Source: Diphasiastrum complanatum (taxonomy: Eukaryota > Streptophyta > Lycopodiopsida > Lycopodiales > Lycopodiaceae). Taken from it: 64,000 nt of DNA. The translations under genes and the position numbers were made by a program. Shown here one piece after another: positions 38,038-48,573 of this stretch (positions are counted from its first letter, which is position 1; each line of letters begins with the position of its first letter). Under the pieces are notes generated by a model that was not told where the DNA came from, made no database searches, and worked only from the letters and a program-made list of their open reading frames with translations. The stretch lies in assembly GCA_029204225.1 (NCBI GenBank), contig CM055099.1:49683294-49747293 (forward strand). Direction: 5' to 3'.

Positions 38038-41000
38038 CTCCCTCTTCAACATTGGATGCTAGTTTCAACATAGTCTTTGAGCACATTCCAAGATTAGATC
38101 TATGCATTAAATATAGGTCCTTTCCCAATGGTTTGGTGAAGATATCAGCCACACACTCCTTTGAAGAGACATGTTGAAGCTCCACCTCTTTGGCAATGAC
38201 TTGATCTCTCACAAAATGGTGAGCAATCTCAATGTGCTTGCTCCTTGCATGAAAAACAGGATTGCTTGCCAAGCTTTGGGCTGAAAGGTTATCACAAAGT
38301 ATGATTGGAGTCTTCTCTGGTTCCAGCAAGTGAAGATCCAATAACATCCTCTTGATCCAAAGAATCTCCTTGGTGCATGTTGTTAATGCCTTGTACTCGG
38401 CTTCGGTGGAAGATAGAGAGATAGTTGGTTGCTTCTTTGATAGCCATGAGACCACTCCATCTCCAAGATAGATTGCAAAGGCACTTTTTGACTTCCTATC
38501 CATTTGATCACCTGCAAAATCTGAATCTGAAAATCCACAAAGGTTAGGTGTAGTACCTCCATACAAGATGCCAAAATCTCTAGATCCCGAGATGTATCTA
38601 AGTACTCTCTTTCCTAGCTTCCAATGAGCCTCACTAGGATCTTGCATAAATTGACTTAGTTTACCAACCACAAAGCTTAGATCAGGTCTTGTGATGGTTA
38701 ACCATATAAGAGATCCTATTAGCTTTCTATAGAGAGTAATTTCCTTGAAGGATCTTTCATTACTTCTTGTAGTTAGCTTTACATTTGATTCCATAGGAGT
38801 AGAAACAACTTTACAATCTTCCATATGAAACCTTTTTAGAATAGAGTTAACATACTTTTCTTGACATATGAATGTAGATTTAGAAGTTCTAATAATCTCT
38901 ATTCCTAAGATATAATGAAGTTTACCAAGATCTTGAATTTCAAACTCTCTTTTGAGTGCCATCTTGATTTCATCTATATCTAGATTGTTACCACCACTTA
39001 AGATAATGTCTTCAACATAGATCAAAAGTAAAGTGATATCATTTTCATTCAATCTAAAGTAGAGAGAATGATCATACTCACTCATAACAAAGTTTTGAGA
39101 AAGTAAGAAGGAATTGAGCTTAGCATACCAACTCCTTGGTACTTGCTTTAGCCCATACAAACTCTTTTGGAGATAGCACACATGATTAGGCTCATCATGT
39201 GAAACATAGCCCTCGGGTTGCTCCATGTAAATATCTTCTTCAAGATCACCATTCAAGAAGGCATTAGTAACATCCATTTGCCACATATCCCAATCATAAA
39301 GAGTTGCAAGAGAGATTAGGATTCGAATAGTTACCATCTTTGCCACGGGTGCAAAGGTCTCATCATAGTCAATACCATATTCTTGAGCATACCCCTTTGC
39401 CACCAACCTTGCCTTGTACTTGTTGATTGATCCATCTTGATTTGTCTTGATCTTGAAGATCCACTTACAACCAATTGCCTTCTTGTCCTTTGGAAGCTTT
39501 ACCAACCTCCATGTGTTGCTTTTGATGAGTGCTTGATGCTCATGATCCATGGCTTGGATCCATTCCTTCTTTTGAATTGCTTCACCTACACAAGTTGGTT
39601 CATCAAAAGAGGTAAGAAAAGCAAAGTTAGAGTTGTCCACCACTTGCTTTCCTTTTTCATCATAGGTTAGCCTTGATGGCTTAGCCCTTTGCCTTTGAGT
39701 CTTCCTTGAAGTTTGCTTTGGAGTGGCATCTCCATCTTCATCCAAGACATCTTGCACATCATGATGATTAGTAGGCACATCAACATCAACATCAACAACA
39801 TTGGAAACATTCTCTTCATGAAAGATGACATCCCTACTTATGACAACTTTCTTTGTAGAAGGAATGTACACTTTGTAAGCCTTGCTTACTTCACTATAGC
39901 CAACAAACACACCCTTCTTTGATGAAGGATCTTCTTTAGTTCTATCATCAAGTGTGATATTGACAAAACATGTACATCCAAAGATCCTACAATGCTTGAC
40001 ACTCGGCCTTCTACCATAAAGAACCTCATGAGGAGTTTTACCATCCAAGGAAGCACTTGTCCATCTATTACATAGATAGTTAGCACATGCTAAAGCTTCC
40101 CCCCAAAAAGACTTAGCAAGATTAGCATGTAGTCTCATTGCCTTGGCACATTCACAAAGGGTTCTATTCTTCCTCTCGGCCACTCCATTCTGTTGTGGAG
40201 TCCTAGGACTAGACATCTCCCTCTTAATCCCATGTGCTATACAAAAGTCTTTGAACCTATTTGAGGTGTATTCCCCTCCATTATCAGATCTTAAGCATTT
40301 GATCTTTGTATTGAATTGGTTTTCCATTTCATTCTTGAACTTGACAAATGCAGCAAACACTTCATCCTTACTTTTAAGAAGATAGATCCAAGTATACCTA
40401 CTAAAGTCATCAATGAAAGTTGCATACATCTTTGCCCCACCATTGCTAGTTGTACTAGAAGAATGAATATCAGAATGCACAAGTTGAAAAGCTTCTTTAG
40501 ATCTAGAAGTAGATCTAGAATAAGCAAGTCTATGAGATTTGGACAAGGCACAATGTTCACAAACACTATTGTTTGCAACAAGACTTTTAGGGAGACCAAG
40601 AACAAGCTCTTTCTTTGCCATTACCTCCAAAGATTTGAAGTTGGGATGGCCCAACCTCTTGTGCCAAACTTCTTGGTTTGTCAATTGCTCCCTAGCCATA
40701 CATCCTTCATGATTAGAGATCACACATGCATCAAGCTTGAAAAGTTTACCATGCCTCCTACCTTGAGCAATCAAGGATCCACATTTACTTATCAAACATG
40801 CATCTCCAATGAACTCCACATCAAGTCCTTTGTCAATCATTTGACTTACACTAAGCAAATTCTTAGTGATTGAAGGAATGTACAAAACATTTTCAAGATT
40901 TGCTTTCCTATTTGTTGAAAGGGAAATAGGAATAGTGCCTATGCCTTTGATGTCACATTGACCATCATTTGCAGTGTAGATGATGTTACCTTCTCCCTCA

Positions 41001-41986
41001 TAAGACAATAAGGATGTAAAGTATTCCTTATGTCTTGTCATGTGAGATGAGGCTCCACTATCAATCCACCAAGGATCATTATCATCTATGTTGGCTAACA
41101 AACTTGAAGTCATAACAAGTGATTCACATGTGTTATGTTCTTCCTCATCTATTGTAAGATTTCCTTGCCTCTCTCCTTGCTCTCTTTTCTTCTTATAACA
41201 TTCATTTGCAAAATGACCTTTTATCCCACAATAAAAGCAATTGAACTTTGACTTATTGTTCTTAGTAGAAGAGGAAGAGGAAGAGTGATCATCATGATCA
41301 AAGTTACCACCTTTGGACCATTTCCCTTTGCCTTTACCTTTGCCCTTGAATTTGCCTTTTGTGAAGAAAGCCTCTTCACCTCCACCTTGCAAGGATGCAC
41401 CATCAAGCTTTGATTGCAACCTATGTTCTTCAGCCAATAAGATTTCTTGCAAGTCAACCACACTTGGCAAGACTCTTTGAATGGAAAAACTTTGCACAAG
41501 GTTAGCATGTTCATTTAGCAAACCATTCAACATAACTTGGACTATTTCACCATCTTTTATGTTCTCATCAATGCATGCTAAATCATCACTTAGGGACTTA
41601 ACTCTCAAGATAAATGCATGAGCACTTTCACCCTCTCTTTGCCTACTAGAAAATATTTGTCTCCTTAGGGTCAATACCCTAGATGTGGACTTTGATTCAA
41701 AGAGCTTCTTTAAGGCATTCCATGCCTCACTTGCACTTTGACACTTTCCAACTTCCTTGAGAAGTTCATTTGTAACATTCATTTTAATGATATGAAGAGC
41801 CCTTTTGGCCTTCTTATCAAACCTTTGTTGCTCTTGAAGTGTGAGAGGTCTCTCTTCAATTTCTGCAACTATGTCCATGAGTTCATTCAACTCAAGTAAG
41901 GACTCCATCCTCACTTTCCAAGTAGAGTAGTTTGATGAACTCAACCTTTCACTAGACTCTAGCATGATCCCACCATTGGAAGCCAT
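38033..41986 (-). CDS. copia gag-pol polyprotein, 1317 aa, RT motif YVED
   Basis: A single uninterrupted frame encoding all proteins for the copia life cycle: particle assembly, polyprotein cleavage, reverse transcription and integration. Seen along the protein: gag helices (1-200), a Lys/Gly-rich tract, zinc knuckle C250-C253-H258-C263, protease Asp309 in IDSGASSHM, integrase zinc site H442/H447/C476/C479, and integrase catalytic triad D506, D568, E604 with the usual 35-residue D-E spacing. RT has Asp905 (QMDVTNAFLNG) but its active site is Y990-V-E992-D993: a GAT-to-GAA change from the family's YVDD. RNase H has D1154 and the usual KHIEIAHHF end. The start ATG 41986 gives a normal copia N-terminus. 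Known RT biochemistry predicts that Asp-to-Glu at this position cripples polymerisation, so this copy is probably not autonomous despite its intact frame. Confidence 0.96.
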   Translation of the reverse strand: MASNGGIMLESSERLSSSNYSTWKVRMESLLELNELMDIVAEIEERPLTLQEQQRFDKKAKRALHIIKMNVTNELLKEVGKCQSASEAWNALKKLFESKSTSRVLTLRRQIFSSRQREGESAHAFILRVKSLSDDLACIDENIKDGEIVQVMLNGLLNEHANLVQSFSIQRVLPSVVDLQEILLAEEHRLQSKLDGASLQGGGEEAFFTKGKFKGKGKGKGKWSKGGNFDHDDHSSSSSSTKNNKSKFNCFYCGIKGHFANECYKKKREQGERQGNLTIDEEEHNTCESLVMTSSLLANIDDNDPWWIDSGASSHMTRHKEYFTSLLSYEGEGNIIYTANDGQCDIKGIGTIPISLSTNRKANLENVLYIPSITKNLLSVSQMIDKGLDVEFIGDACLISKCGSLIAQGRRHGKLFKLDACVISNHEGCMAREQLTNQEVWHKRLGHPNFKSLEVMAKKELVLGLPKSLVANNSVCEHCALSKSHRLAYSRSTSRSKEAFQLVHSDIHSSSTTSNGGAKMYATFIDDFSRYTWIYLLKSKDEVFAAFVKFKNEMENQFNTKIKCLRSDNGGEYTSNRFKDFCIAHGIKREMSSPRTPQQNGVAERKNRTLCECAKAMRLHANLAKSFWGEALACANYLCNRWTSASLDGKTPHEVLYGRRPSVKHCRIFGCTCFVNITLDDRTKEDPSSKKGVFVGYSEVSKAYKVYIPSTKKVVISRDVIFHEENVSNVVDVDVDVPTNHHDVQDVLDEDGDATPKQTSRKTQRQRAKPSRLTYDEKGKQVVDNSNFAFLTSFDEPTCVGEAIQKKEWIQAMDHEHQALIKSNTWRLVKLPKDKKAIGCKWIFKIKTNQDGSINKYKARLVAKGYAQEYGIDYDETFAPVAKMVTIRILISLATLYDWDMWQMDVTNAFLNGDLEEDIYMEQPEGYVSHDEPNHVCYLQKSLYGLKQVPRSWYAKLNSFLLSQNFVMSEYDHSLYFRLNENDITLLLIYVEDIILSGGNNLDIDEIKMALKREFEIQDLGKLHYILGIEIIRTSKSTFICQEKYVNSILKRFHMEDCKVVSTPMESNVKLTTRSNERSFKEITLYRKLIGSLIWLTITRPDLSFVVGKLSQFMQDPSEAHWKLGKRVLRYISGSRDFGILYGGTTPNLCGFSDSDFAGDQMDRKSKSAFAIYLGDGVVSWLSKKQPTISLSSTEAEYKALTTCTKEILWIKRMLLDLHLLEPEKTPIILCDNLSAQSLASNPVFHARSKHIEIAHHFVRDQVIAKEVELQHVSSKECVADIFTKPLGKDLYLMHRSNLGMCSKTMLKLASNVEEGV
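38038..38047 (-). other. polypurine tract
   Basis: The minus strand reads GAAGAGGGAG immediately before the 3' LTR. It primes plus-strand DNA synthesis. It also encodes the last residues (EEG) of the polyprotein. The same tract-LTR junction occurs at 18886 and 48896. Confidence 0.88.
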
Positions 41987-43146
41987 GATTCTAATGTTTC
42001 TTCAACTTTTAGGTTTTGTCCTAAAGCACTTAGCACTCACTTTTCTCTCAACAAATGATAGATAAAGAGATCTATGAAGATTTAGGACCCTAAAACACTT
42101 CTATCTTGAACCTAGATGGTTTCCAAGCATAGAAAGGAAGATTGAAACACATGCAACACTTTGCACACACTAAGAATGGATTACAAAATCAAACCAACCT
42201 GAACACACTCTTGCTTAAGCTCTCAAACTTTCCAGCAAGTGACCAAATCAAGTTATGGTGTGAAGAGTTACTTGCATTCTTAGAAAATACCCAAAACTAG
42301 GATGCCAAGATTACCTAGTAATGAACAAACTTGATCAACATATGATCAACACACTAAGATATTGATTCAACCTGTAAAACCACATGTAAACCACACTTCT
42401 AAAAGTTTATAAACTCCAGCAAGTGATAAATACAAGATTTAGAGGTGAATGAATGAGCACACTTAGTGAATCACAAGACTAGCTTCACTATCTTGTCAAA
42501 TCTTGGTGTTTAGATGTAGATCTAAGATCACTTCACATGAGAATGTTCCTCAACCTGTTAAGAACCTGAAAACACACTTGCATAATGGTTAACACCTTCC
42601 AGCAAATCCTCCAATCAAATTACATAAGGAGAGTTACTTACATGCTCAACAAAGTACACCAAAATTTATGCCAAAATTGATGACAATCTTTACAATATGC
42701 TCTTCACAATGGAGCTTACAATATGTTCACCCAAAAAAGGGGATCTTTCATCCAAATGGGAGCTTTGCTCAGCCTTTAGGAGAATTACAACTCACTCAAA
42801 AGAGCATTTGTCATCCACTTAAGGAGAAGTTTCATCCACTTAAGGAGAGTGTTCATCCAAGAATGGAGATTGTCAACAATAGGATTGAAAAGAACATTGT
42901 TAGTATTGAATATGCACAAGCCTCACAATCACAAATGATTAGGTGTTATGATCTGATCCAAAATAGCTTCTTTTCAGCCTCTGATCTTCAATAGACCTGA
43001 AATATGCTTTTGATCCACAAGTTCAACTCACAAAACAAAGGTTAGTAAGATTTGATCAACAAAGCAATGCAAAATCATGCTAGAACTTGATCAAACATCC
43101 AAATATCACCAAAAATGGAATACTTACTATAAATAGAAGCCAACCA
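41987..43146 (-). other. long leader of the young copia
   Basis: About 1.16 kb between primer binding site and gag start, long for copia. It holds about three degenerate ~170-180-bp repeats (42205-42680) with AACCTG...CCAGCAAGTGA and AGAGTTACTTGCAT blocks. A 22-bp direct repeat (TTCATCCACTTAAGGAGA) lies at about 42831-42865. No coding potential is convincing on either strand. Confidence 0.6.
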
Positions 43147-43158
43147 GCTCTGATACCA
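43147..43158 (-). other. primer binding site of the young copia
   Basis: The minus strand reads TGGTATCAGAGC directly after the 5' LTR. It pairs with the 3' end of initiator-Met tRNA to start minus-strand synthesis. Confidence 0.93.
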
Positions 43159-43813
43159 TGTGAAAAATACAGATCCTAAGTGGATCTAAACTCCAAAATC
43201 ATTGGCTTGAATGCTTGCACTCCAAACTACATAAGCTAGGAATTGGCAACACATTCTATGCTACCTAGAATGCAAAGAACTTGATCAAAAAGCATTTATC
43301 ACAAATGGAAACTTCCATAAACATCAAGTGCGGCCCAAAATAGCATTATACAGTCCATAATACATCAGCCTATCACTTTTGGAAAGCACCTAAGATCATA
43401 CACAATAGCTTGAAGACAATACACACAACAATGCTCTCAATGGAGGAAGAAACAATGACAATGATCTATTGATCTCAATGAAGCATACAAAAGGTTTCTC
43501 CAACCTGTTCTCCACGACTTCCCTACTATTTATGGATGAGGAAGATGACTCTCTCTCCTCTCTCTAGAAGGTACTTGACCCTAGATATTCCCTATATAGG
43601 AAAAATAGCTAAAAATGGCTTATATGACCAAAATACATCAAAATGGTCTCATTTTGAAGGGTATGAAGTTTGACACTTCATCATACTGAAAAAATACAGT
43701 AAATAAAAACATTGTGGCCTGGTTCACACGTGTGAAACTCCAGAACCAAAACTATTTACAATTTTAGCCAATTTAGGCCTCAAACTAGCTAGGAAATGTT
43801 GACAATTTTCACA
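43159..43813 (-). mobile_element. 5' LTR of the young copia (655 bp)
   Basis: Same length and sequence as 37383-38037 apart from one base. It holds the element's promoter. On the minus strand the G-box palindrome (43723-43736) lies about 78-91 nt from the LTR start and the TATA-like motif about 215 nt from it. Confidence 0.95.
43591..43600 (-). promoter_or_regulatory. probable TATA box of the young copia 5' LTR
   Basis: CCTATATAGG, palindromic, in the U3-like part of the LTR downstream of the G-box palindrome. It is assigned by position and sequence only. Confidence 0.55.
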
Positions 43814-43818
43814 CTTCA
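43814..43818. repeat. target-site duplication, right (CTTCA)
   Basis: Partner of 37378-37382. Removing one copy with the element restores the family-F LTR continuity seen intact at 48165-48185. Confidence 0.93.
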
Positions 43819-44219
43819 CACGTGTTAAGGCCTGCTGGACTATACCAGACTCATGGATGTACTTGATCCATAAAAGGATCATCATTTCGCTAAGAAGATT
43901 GATGAGACTTTTACACTCTACACTTTTGTGATATTTCTAATCATTTGTCTTGTGATTTTTATGTATGATTGCTATCTAGTATCATTGTACTTGTTGTTTC
44001 AGGTGCAAGCCGTACAGTGGACAGTACTCCACACGTGTAAGGCCGCTCTCACTAAAAAATGATGTGTTGATCCATTGCTCTTGCTTAAATCCAAGTGTAG
44101 TGAATCTAGATCAAGATCTAATGTGTAGAACTTGATAGATTCATTGATTAAGCAACCAATAACTCTCTATGATTGTAAAGTACAATCATTATTGTCCTAA
44201 AAGTTGTAAAATTTATCAT
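43819..44219 (+). mobile_element. family F 5' LTR, right piece
   Basis: Continues the LTR broken at 37382 and ends AAATTTATCA next to the primer binding site. It matches 48175-48573 with about a dozen substitutions, several of them C/T or G/A. It contains CACACGTGTAAGG at about 44030. Confidence 0.92.
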
Positions 44220-44231
44220 GGTATCAGAGCT
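44220..44231 (+). other. primer binding site, family F
   Basis: TGGTATCAGAGC immediately after the LTR. From here to gag at 44814 is a non-coding leader with one more TTCACACGTGTGAA at 44379-44392. Confidence 0.93.
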
Positions 44232-44813
44232 AAGTAAGAGAGTGATCATTGAATCATAAATCTTGTAAAGATCATTGGCAAAATTTGTTTTTGGCCAATA
44301 CTAGTGAGGGCGAGTTCTTCTAGAGTGATAGCTTGTAATCATTTGGATCAAAACGACTTGGAGGCTGTGTATGTACTTTTCACACGTGTGAAACCGTACA
44401 GTAACTTTCAATTCAAGCTACTTTGTGTTTGTTGGTCCCAAAATCACAATACTAGTTCATTTTTGGTGCTTTTTGAAGCACAATATTGATCCAGATTCAT
44501 TCTAGCTAATGCCTATGACCAAATAGTGTTTTGGATCATTGAAGCATTTCTTTTTAGAGTCTAAGATCAGATCTTAGAGGCTGATTTGTTCAGATCCTTA
44601 GTTGAAGTGAAATCTCTAAGAAAAGTGTAAAGCAATTTTTTGTTGTGAGAGTGAAACCTAGGAATTTCTGGTAAGATCTTTGAGTATCATTCAAGCTTGT
44701 GTGCTAGTTCGATAGAGACAAGCCTATAGGCATTCTAGTAAGCTTTAGGCCTTTTTATAGATCTTTTAAAATTCAAAAATCTTTGTGATTTTTAAAAGAG
44801 CATTCATTCTAGA

Positions 44814-45839
44814 ATGTCATCCATGGGTGGATATTTGATGGAATCAAGTGAGAGACTCACTTCCACAAATTATTCCATTTGGAAAGTGAGAATGGAATTA
44901 CTCCTAGTGATCCATGATCTATATGACATAGTTCAAGGAGTAGAGGAAGAGCCTCAAACTCCCCAAGAACAAGCCAAATACAAGAAGAGAGCAAGATTAG
45001 CTCTACTGCATAAAGTAAATGTATGCAATGACCTCTTGAAAGAGTTTTGGGATTCATTAAAGAGCATTTATGAATCCAACAATACTTCAAGAATCCTCAT
45101 GCTAAGAAATCAAGTTTTCCAAAGCATGAAAGGAAGTGGAGAGAGTGGACAAGAGTATGTCCTTAGGATCAAATCTCTTAACAAGGAGCTAAGTGCAATA
45201 GGAGAGAAGATCCAAGATCAAGAACTAGTACAAATCATCTTGAATGGTCTAGGTGATGAGTTCACCAACTTAGTCCAATCATTTGCCATTCAAGACTCTC
45301 TTCCATCCATTGAAAAGTTGCACAATGTTCTTGTGGCCGAGGAGAGTAGGCTTCTACACCTCAAGACAAGAATGGATAGCATGTCACTTAATGGAGGAGA
45401 GGAGAAAGCTAACTTTACATCTAAAGGCAAGAAGAAGCAAAATCCATTCAAGAAAAATCAAGGCAAGGAGGCTGAGATGAAGAATGGAGGATCTACCTCC
45501 AAAGGCAAAGTGAAGAACAAGGCAAAACTAAAGTGTTTCTTTTGCGGAAAGAAAGGACACTTTGCCTCAAAATGCTACTTGAAGAAGAATCAACAAGCCA
45601 AAGGAGATCAAGGGAACATTGCTCAAGAGGAAGAAGAAGAGGATGGATTCAACACATCCTTAATGGTTGCATCTACACCAACTTCAAGTCAAGACACATG
45701 GTGGATAGATAGTGGGGCTAGTTCCCACATGTCCTTTAACAAGCATTATTTTTCTACTCTTCTATCTTGTAACAATGATATTAAGTTACAATACACTTGC
45801 TCCTACACCCCTCAACAAAATGGGGTGGAGGAAAAATAG
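44814..45839 (+). pseudogene. copia gag-protease with integrase fusion, family F
   Basis: A 341-codon frame. Gag starts MSSMGGYLMESSERLTSTNY and lacks about a dozen residues near 45043 (LLKEF joined to WDSLKSIYES). The zinc knuckle CFFCGKKGHFASKC is at about 45537-45578 and protease WWIDSGASSHM at 45701-45733. Near 45790 a deletion joins protease directly to the end of the integrase core (YTCSYTPQQNGVEEK), removing the pre-integrase region and the first two catalytic Asp residues. Gag and protease could still be made. The frame closes with a stop at 45837. Confidence 0.85.
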
Positions 45840-47698
45840 GAGTCTATGTGAGTGTGCAAAGTCCTCGAGGCTTGATGCATCACTTCCCATCTCATTTTGG
45901 GAGAAGCCATAACATGTGTTAATTATTTGTGTAATAGACTTCCTAGTAGTGCTATAGATGGGATCTCACCTTATCCAGCCTTGTTTGATAAGAAACCCAA
46001 TGTAAAAGATTTTAAGATCTTTGGATGTACTTGTTATGTACACATTCCTTTGGAGACTAGAAGGAAAGAAGATGCTACCTCCTTCAAAGGAATCTTTGTT
46101 GGCTATGGAGGAAATAGCAAGGGATATAGGATATATGATCCTACATCCAAGAAAGTAAAGGTAAGCAAGGATGTACTTTTTGATGAGTCACAATTTGCTA
46201 AGAGCTTGTCAAATGGATCTAACCCATTGTGCATTGAAGATCTTGACAAATTCGAGGAGGATCTTGACAAACCCGAGGATGGAGATTTGGATCCGAGTCA
46301 AAAGGGGCCGAGAAGATCATCAAGGAGCAAGGCCGAGCCCTCAAGGCTTACCTATGTGGACAAGGGAAAGCAAAAGGAAGGCTCTACATCTTCTACCCCT
46401 TACTCTTTTTTAGCTACATTGCTTGAAGAACCATCATCTTTTGAAGAAGCATATAAATCTAAAGTTTGGAGAGATGCAATGCAAGTAGAGTATGATGCAT
46501 TAGAAGAGAATCATACTTGGAATCTTGTAAATCTTCCAAGAGGAAAGAAACCACTTGAATGTAAGTGGATTTATAGAATTAAGTACAATCAAGATGGATC
46601 TATTAGTAAGTACAAAGCTAGGCTTGTTGCTAAGGGATTTCTAGGATTGGATTATGAAGAAACATTTGCACCTGTAGCTAAGCTTGTAACTATTAGATTA
46701 ATCATTTGCATTGCTACTTTGTTCAAATGGGATCTCTACCAAATGGATGTGACAAATGCCTTCTTGAATGGCTTCTTAGAAGAGGAAATCTACATGATGC
46801 AACCCGAGGGCTTCATCAAGGTTGGTGAGGAGCAAAAGGTGTGCTACTTAAGGAAGAGCCTATATGGCTTGGCAATTGTACTTTCATAAGTCAATCTAAG
46901 TATGCTACTTCCATTCTTGAAAGATTTGGTATGAAAAATTGTAAGGGGATTGACACTCCTATGGAGCATGTTGTGAAAGCAACTAATGAAGTGATGAAGC
47001 ATCCTTTGAGGACATCACCCTCTTTAGGAAGCTTATAGGCTCTCTAATCTATTTAACCATCACTAGACCTGAATTAAGTTTTTGTGTAAGCAAGTTGAGT
47101 CAAAGTATGCAAGCTCCTTTAGTTCATCATTGGAAAAGTGCCAAGAGAGTACTTAGATATGTTTCTAGTACTAGATTTTTTGGCATACTTTATGAAGGAT
47201 CTAACTTGCACTTGAGAGCCTACTCGGATTCAGATTTTGCAGGTGACAAGATGGATAGGAAGTCCATTAGTTCATTTGCAACATTTCTTTGTGGAGGAGT
47301 GATATCTTGGCTTTCCAAAAAGCAAGATACTCACTATCTTCTTGTGAAGCCGAGTACAAGGCATTGACTTCAACAACCAAAGAGCTCCTATAGCTAAGAA
47401 GACTCTTGATAGAACTACATGTGCTAGAGGCCGAGGAGATCCCTTACATATTTTGTGACAATCAAGCTTCTCAACAAATTGCTTCAAATCTATCTTCCAT
47501 GCTAGAACAAAGCATATTGAGATAGCTCACCAGTTTGTGAGGGAGAAGGTACAATCCACGGAAGTGCAACTACATCATGTACCATCATCCGAATGCATAG
47601 CTGATATCTTAACCAAACCATTGTCCAAAGATCCATTTTTTAATTTAAGATATGCTCTTGGAATTGTAGATAGATGTACACTAGATTTGCCAAGTTAG
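45840..47698 (+). pseudogene. copia integrase end, RT and RNase H remnant, family F
   Basis: Integrase C-terminal region and linker (45897-46400, SRLTYVDKGKQ), then the RT fingers and palm start (KCKWIYRI-type, YQMDVTNAFLNG at about 46737-46775), open to 46889. Near 46875 about 80 codons are missing: SLYGL is joined to sequence just before FISQSKYATSILERF, so the YVDD active site is deleted. RNase H is readable to 47698 with a frameshift near 47330 and stops. It ends AGTGAGGAGGAG, a polypurine tract, before the 3' LTR. Confidence 0.87.
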
Positions 47699-47711
47699 AA
47701 GTGAGGAGGAG

Positions 47712-48573
47712 TGTTGAAAATTGTCACTTCTCACTTGACATTGGTTCATGTAAATATTGATCAAACATTAGAATATGTTGATGATCTGATTTCACACGTG
47801 TGGAGCCTGTTCCCACATGTGAAAGGATGTACTTTTTATGTTTGTATATATCCAAATTGATTTTGTATCATTCTAGTTAGTGTGAACATGAAATGACTAG
47901 TTTTTAGTCAAGTTGAGTAGTCACCTACAAATTAGCTTTTCCTTGCATGTGCATGAGTAAATGCTCCCACATGGCAAGTGGATGTTCACACGTGTGTATA
48001 GAGTACTAGAAGATAAGAGTTGACCATTTTCCTTAGATCCTATTTTGTAGGGAATATTCCTATATTCTAGGAGAGTAGCTTTTTGGATTTTAGTCATATT
48101 CTAGAAGGTCAACTATTGGATAAGGATCAAAGATGGATCAAATGGATAGATCTGAGTGATGTGGCACTCTTCACACGTGTGAAGGCCTGTTGGACTATAC
48201 CAGACTCATGGATGTACTTGATCCATAAAAGGATCATCATTTTGCTAAGAAGATTGATGAGACTTTTGCACTCTACACTTTTGTGAGATTTCTAGTCATT
48301 TGTCTTGTGATTTTTATGTATGATTGCTATCTAGTATCATTGTACTTGTTGTTTCAGGTGCAGGCCGTACAGTGGACAATACTCCACACGTGTGAGGCCG
48401 CTCTCACTAAAAAATGATGTGTTGATCCATTGCTCTTGCTTAAATCCAAGTGCAGTGAATCTAGATCAAGATCTAATGTGCAGAACTTGATAGATTCATT
48501 GATTAAGCAACCAATAACTCTCTATGATTGTAAAGTACAATCATTATTGTCTTAAAAACTGTAAAATTTATCA
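47712..48573 (+). mobile_element. family F 3' LTR (862 bp)
   Basis: The intact partner of the split 5' LTR. G-box palindromes lie at about 47791-47801, 47986-47995, 48170-48183 and 48384-48397, so four copies of CACACGTGTG occur in one LTR. It ends TTTATCA at 48573, followed by TTCAT. Confidence 0.93.

Larger units (their letters stand above)
37383..43813 (-). mobile_element. full-length young Ty1/copia retrotransposon, family A
   Basis: A complete 6431-bp element on the minus strand: 5' LTR 43159-43813, PBS 43147-43158, ~1.16-kb leader, one gag-pol ORF 41986-38033, polypurine tract 38038-38047, 3' LTR 37383-38037. The LTRs are each 655 bp, begin TGTGAAAA and end TTTTCACA on either strand. 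I find a single difference between them (37573 A versus 43349 G region). A 5-bp duplication CTTCA flanks the element. It lies in the 5' LTR of another copia. Such LTR identity marks a very recent insertion. Confidence 0.96.
36921..48573 (+). mobile_element. middle copia element, family F, nested and deleted
   Basis: A copia with 5' LTR in two pieces (36921-37382 and 43819-44219, together 863 bp), PBS 44220, gag-pol remnant 44814-47698, and 3' LTR 47712-48573 (862 bp). It sits inside the RNase H gene of an older copia, which continues on both sides. Its own 5' LTR is split by the young element at 37383-43813. Its LTRs differ at about 20-22 positions by eye (~2.5%), many of them C/T or G/A, so it is clearly older than its guest. 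Three internal deletions remove the IN core, part of gag and the RT active site. Confidence 0.93.

Noticed and set aside
40316-40873. 185-codon plus-strand frame antisense to the integrase of the young copia
   Set aside because: It is a shadow of the conserved gag-pol frame on the other strand.
42668-42994. 108-codon plus-strand frame in the leader of the young copia
   Set aside because: It is antisense to the element and made partly of short direct repeats; no known protein features.
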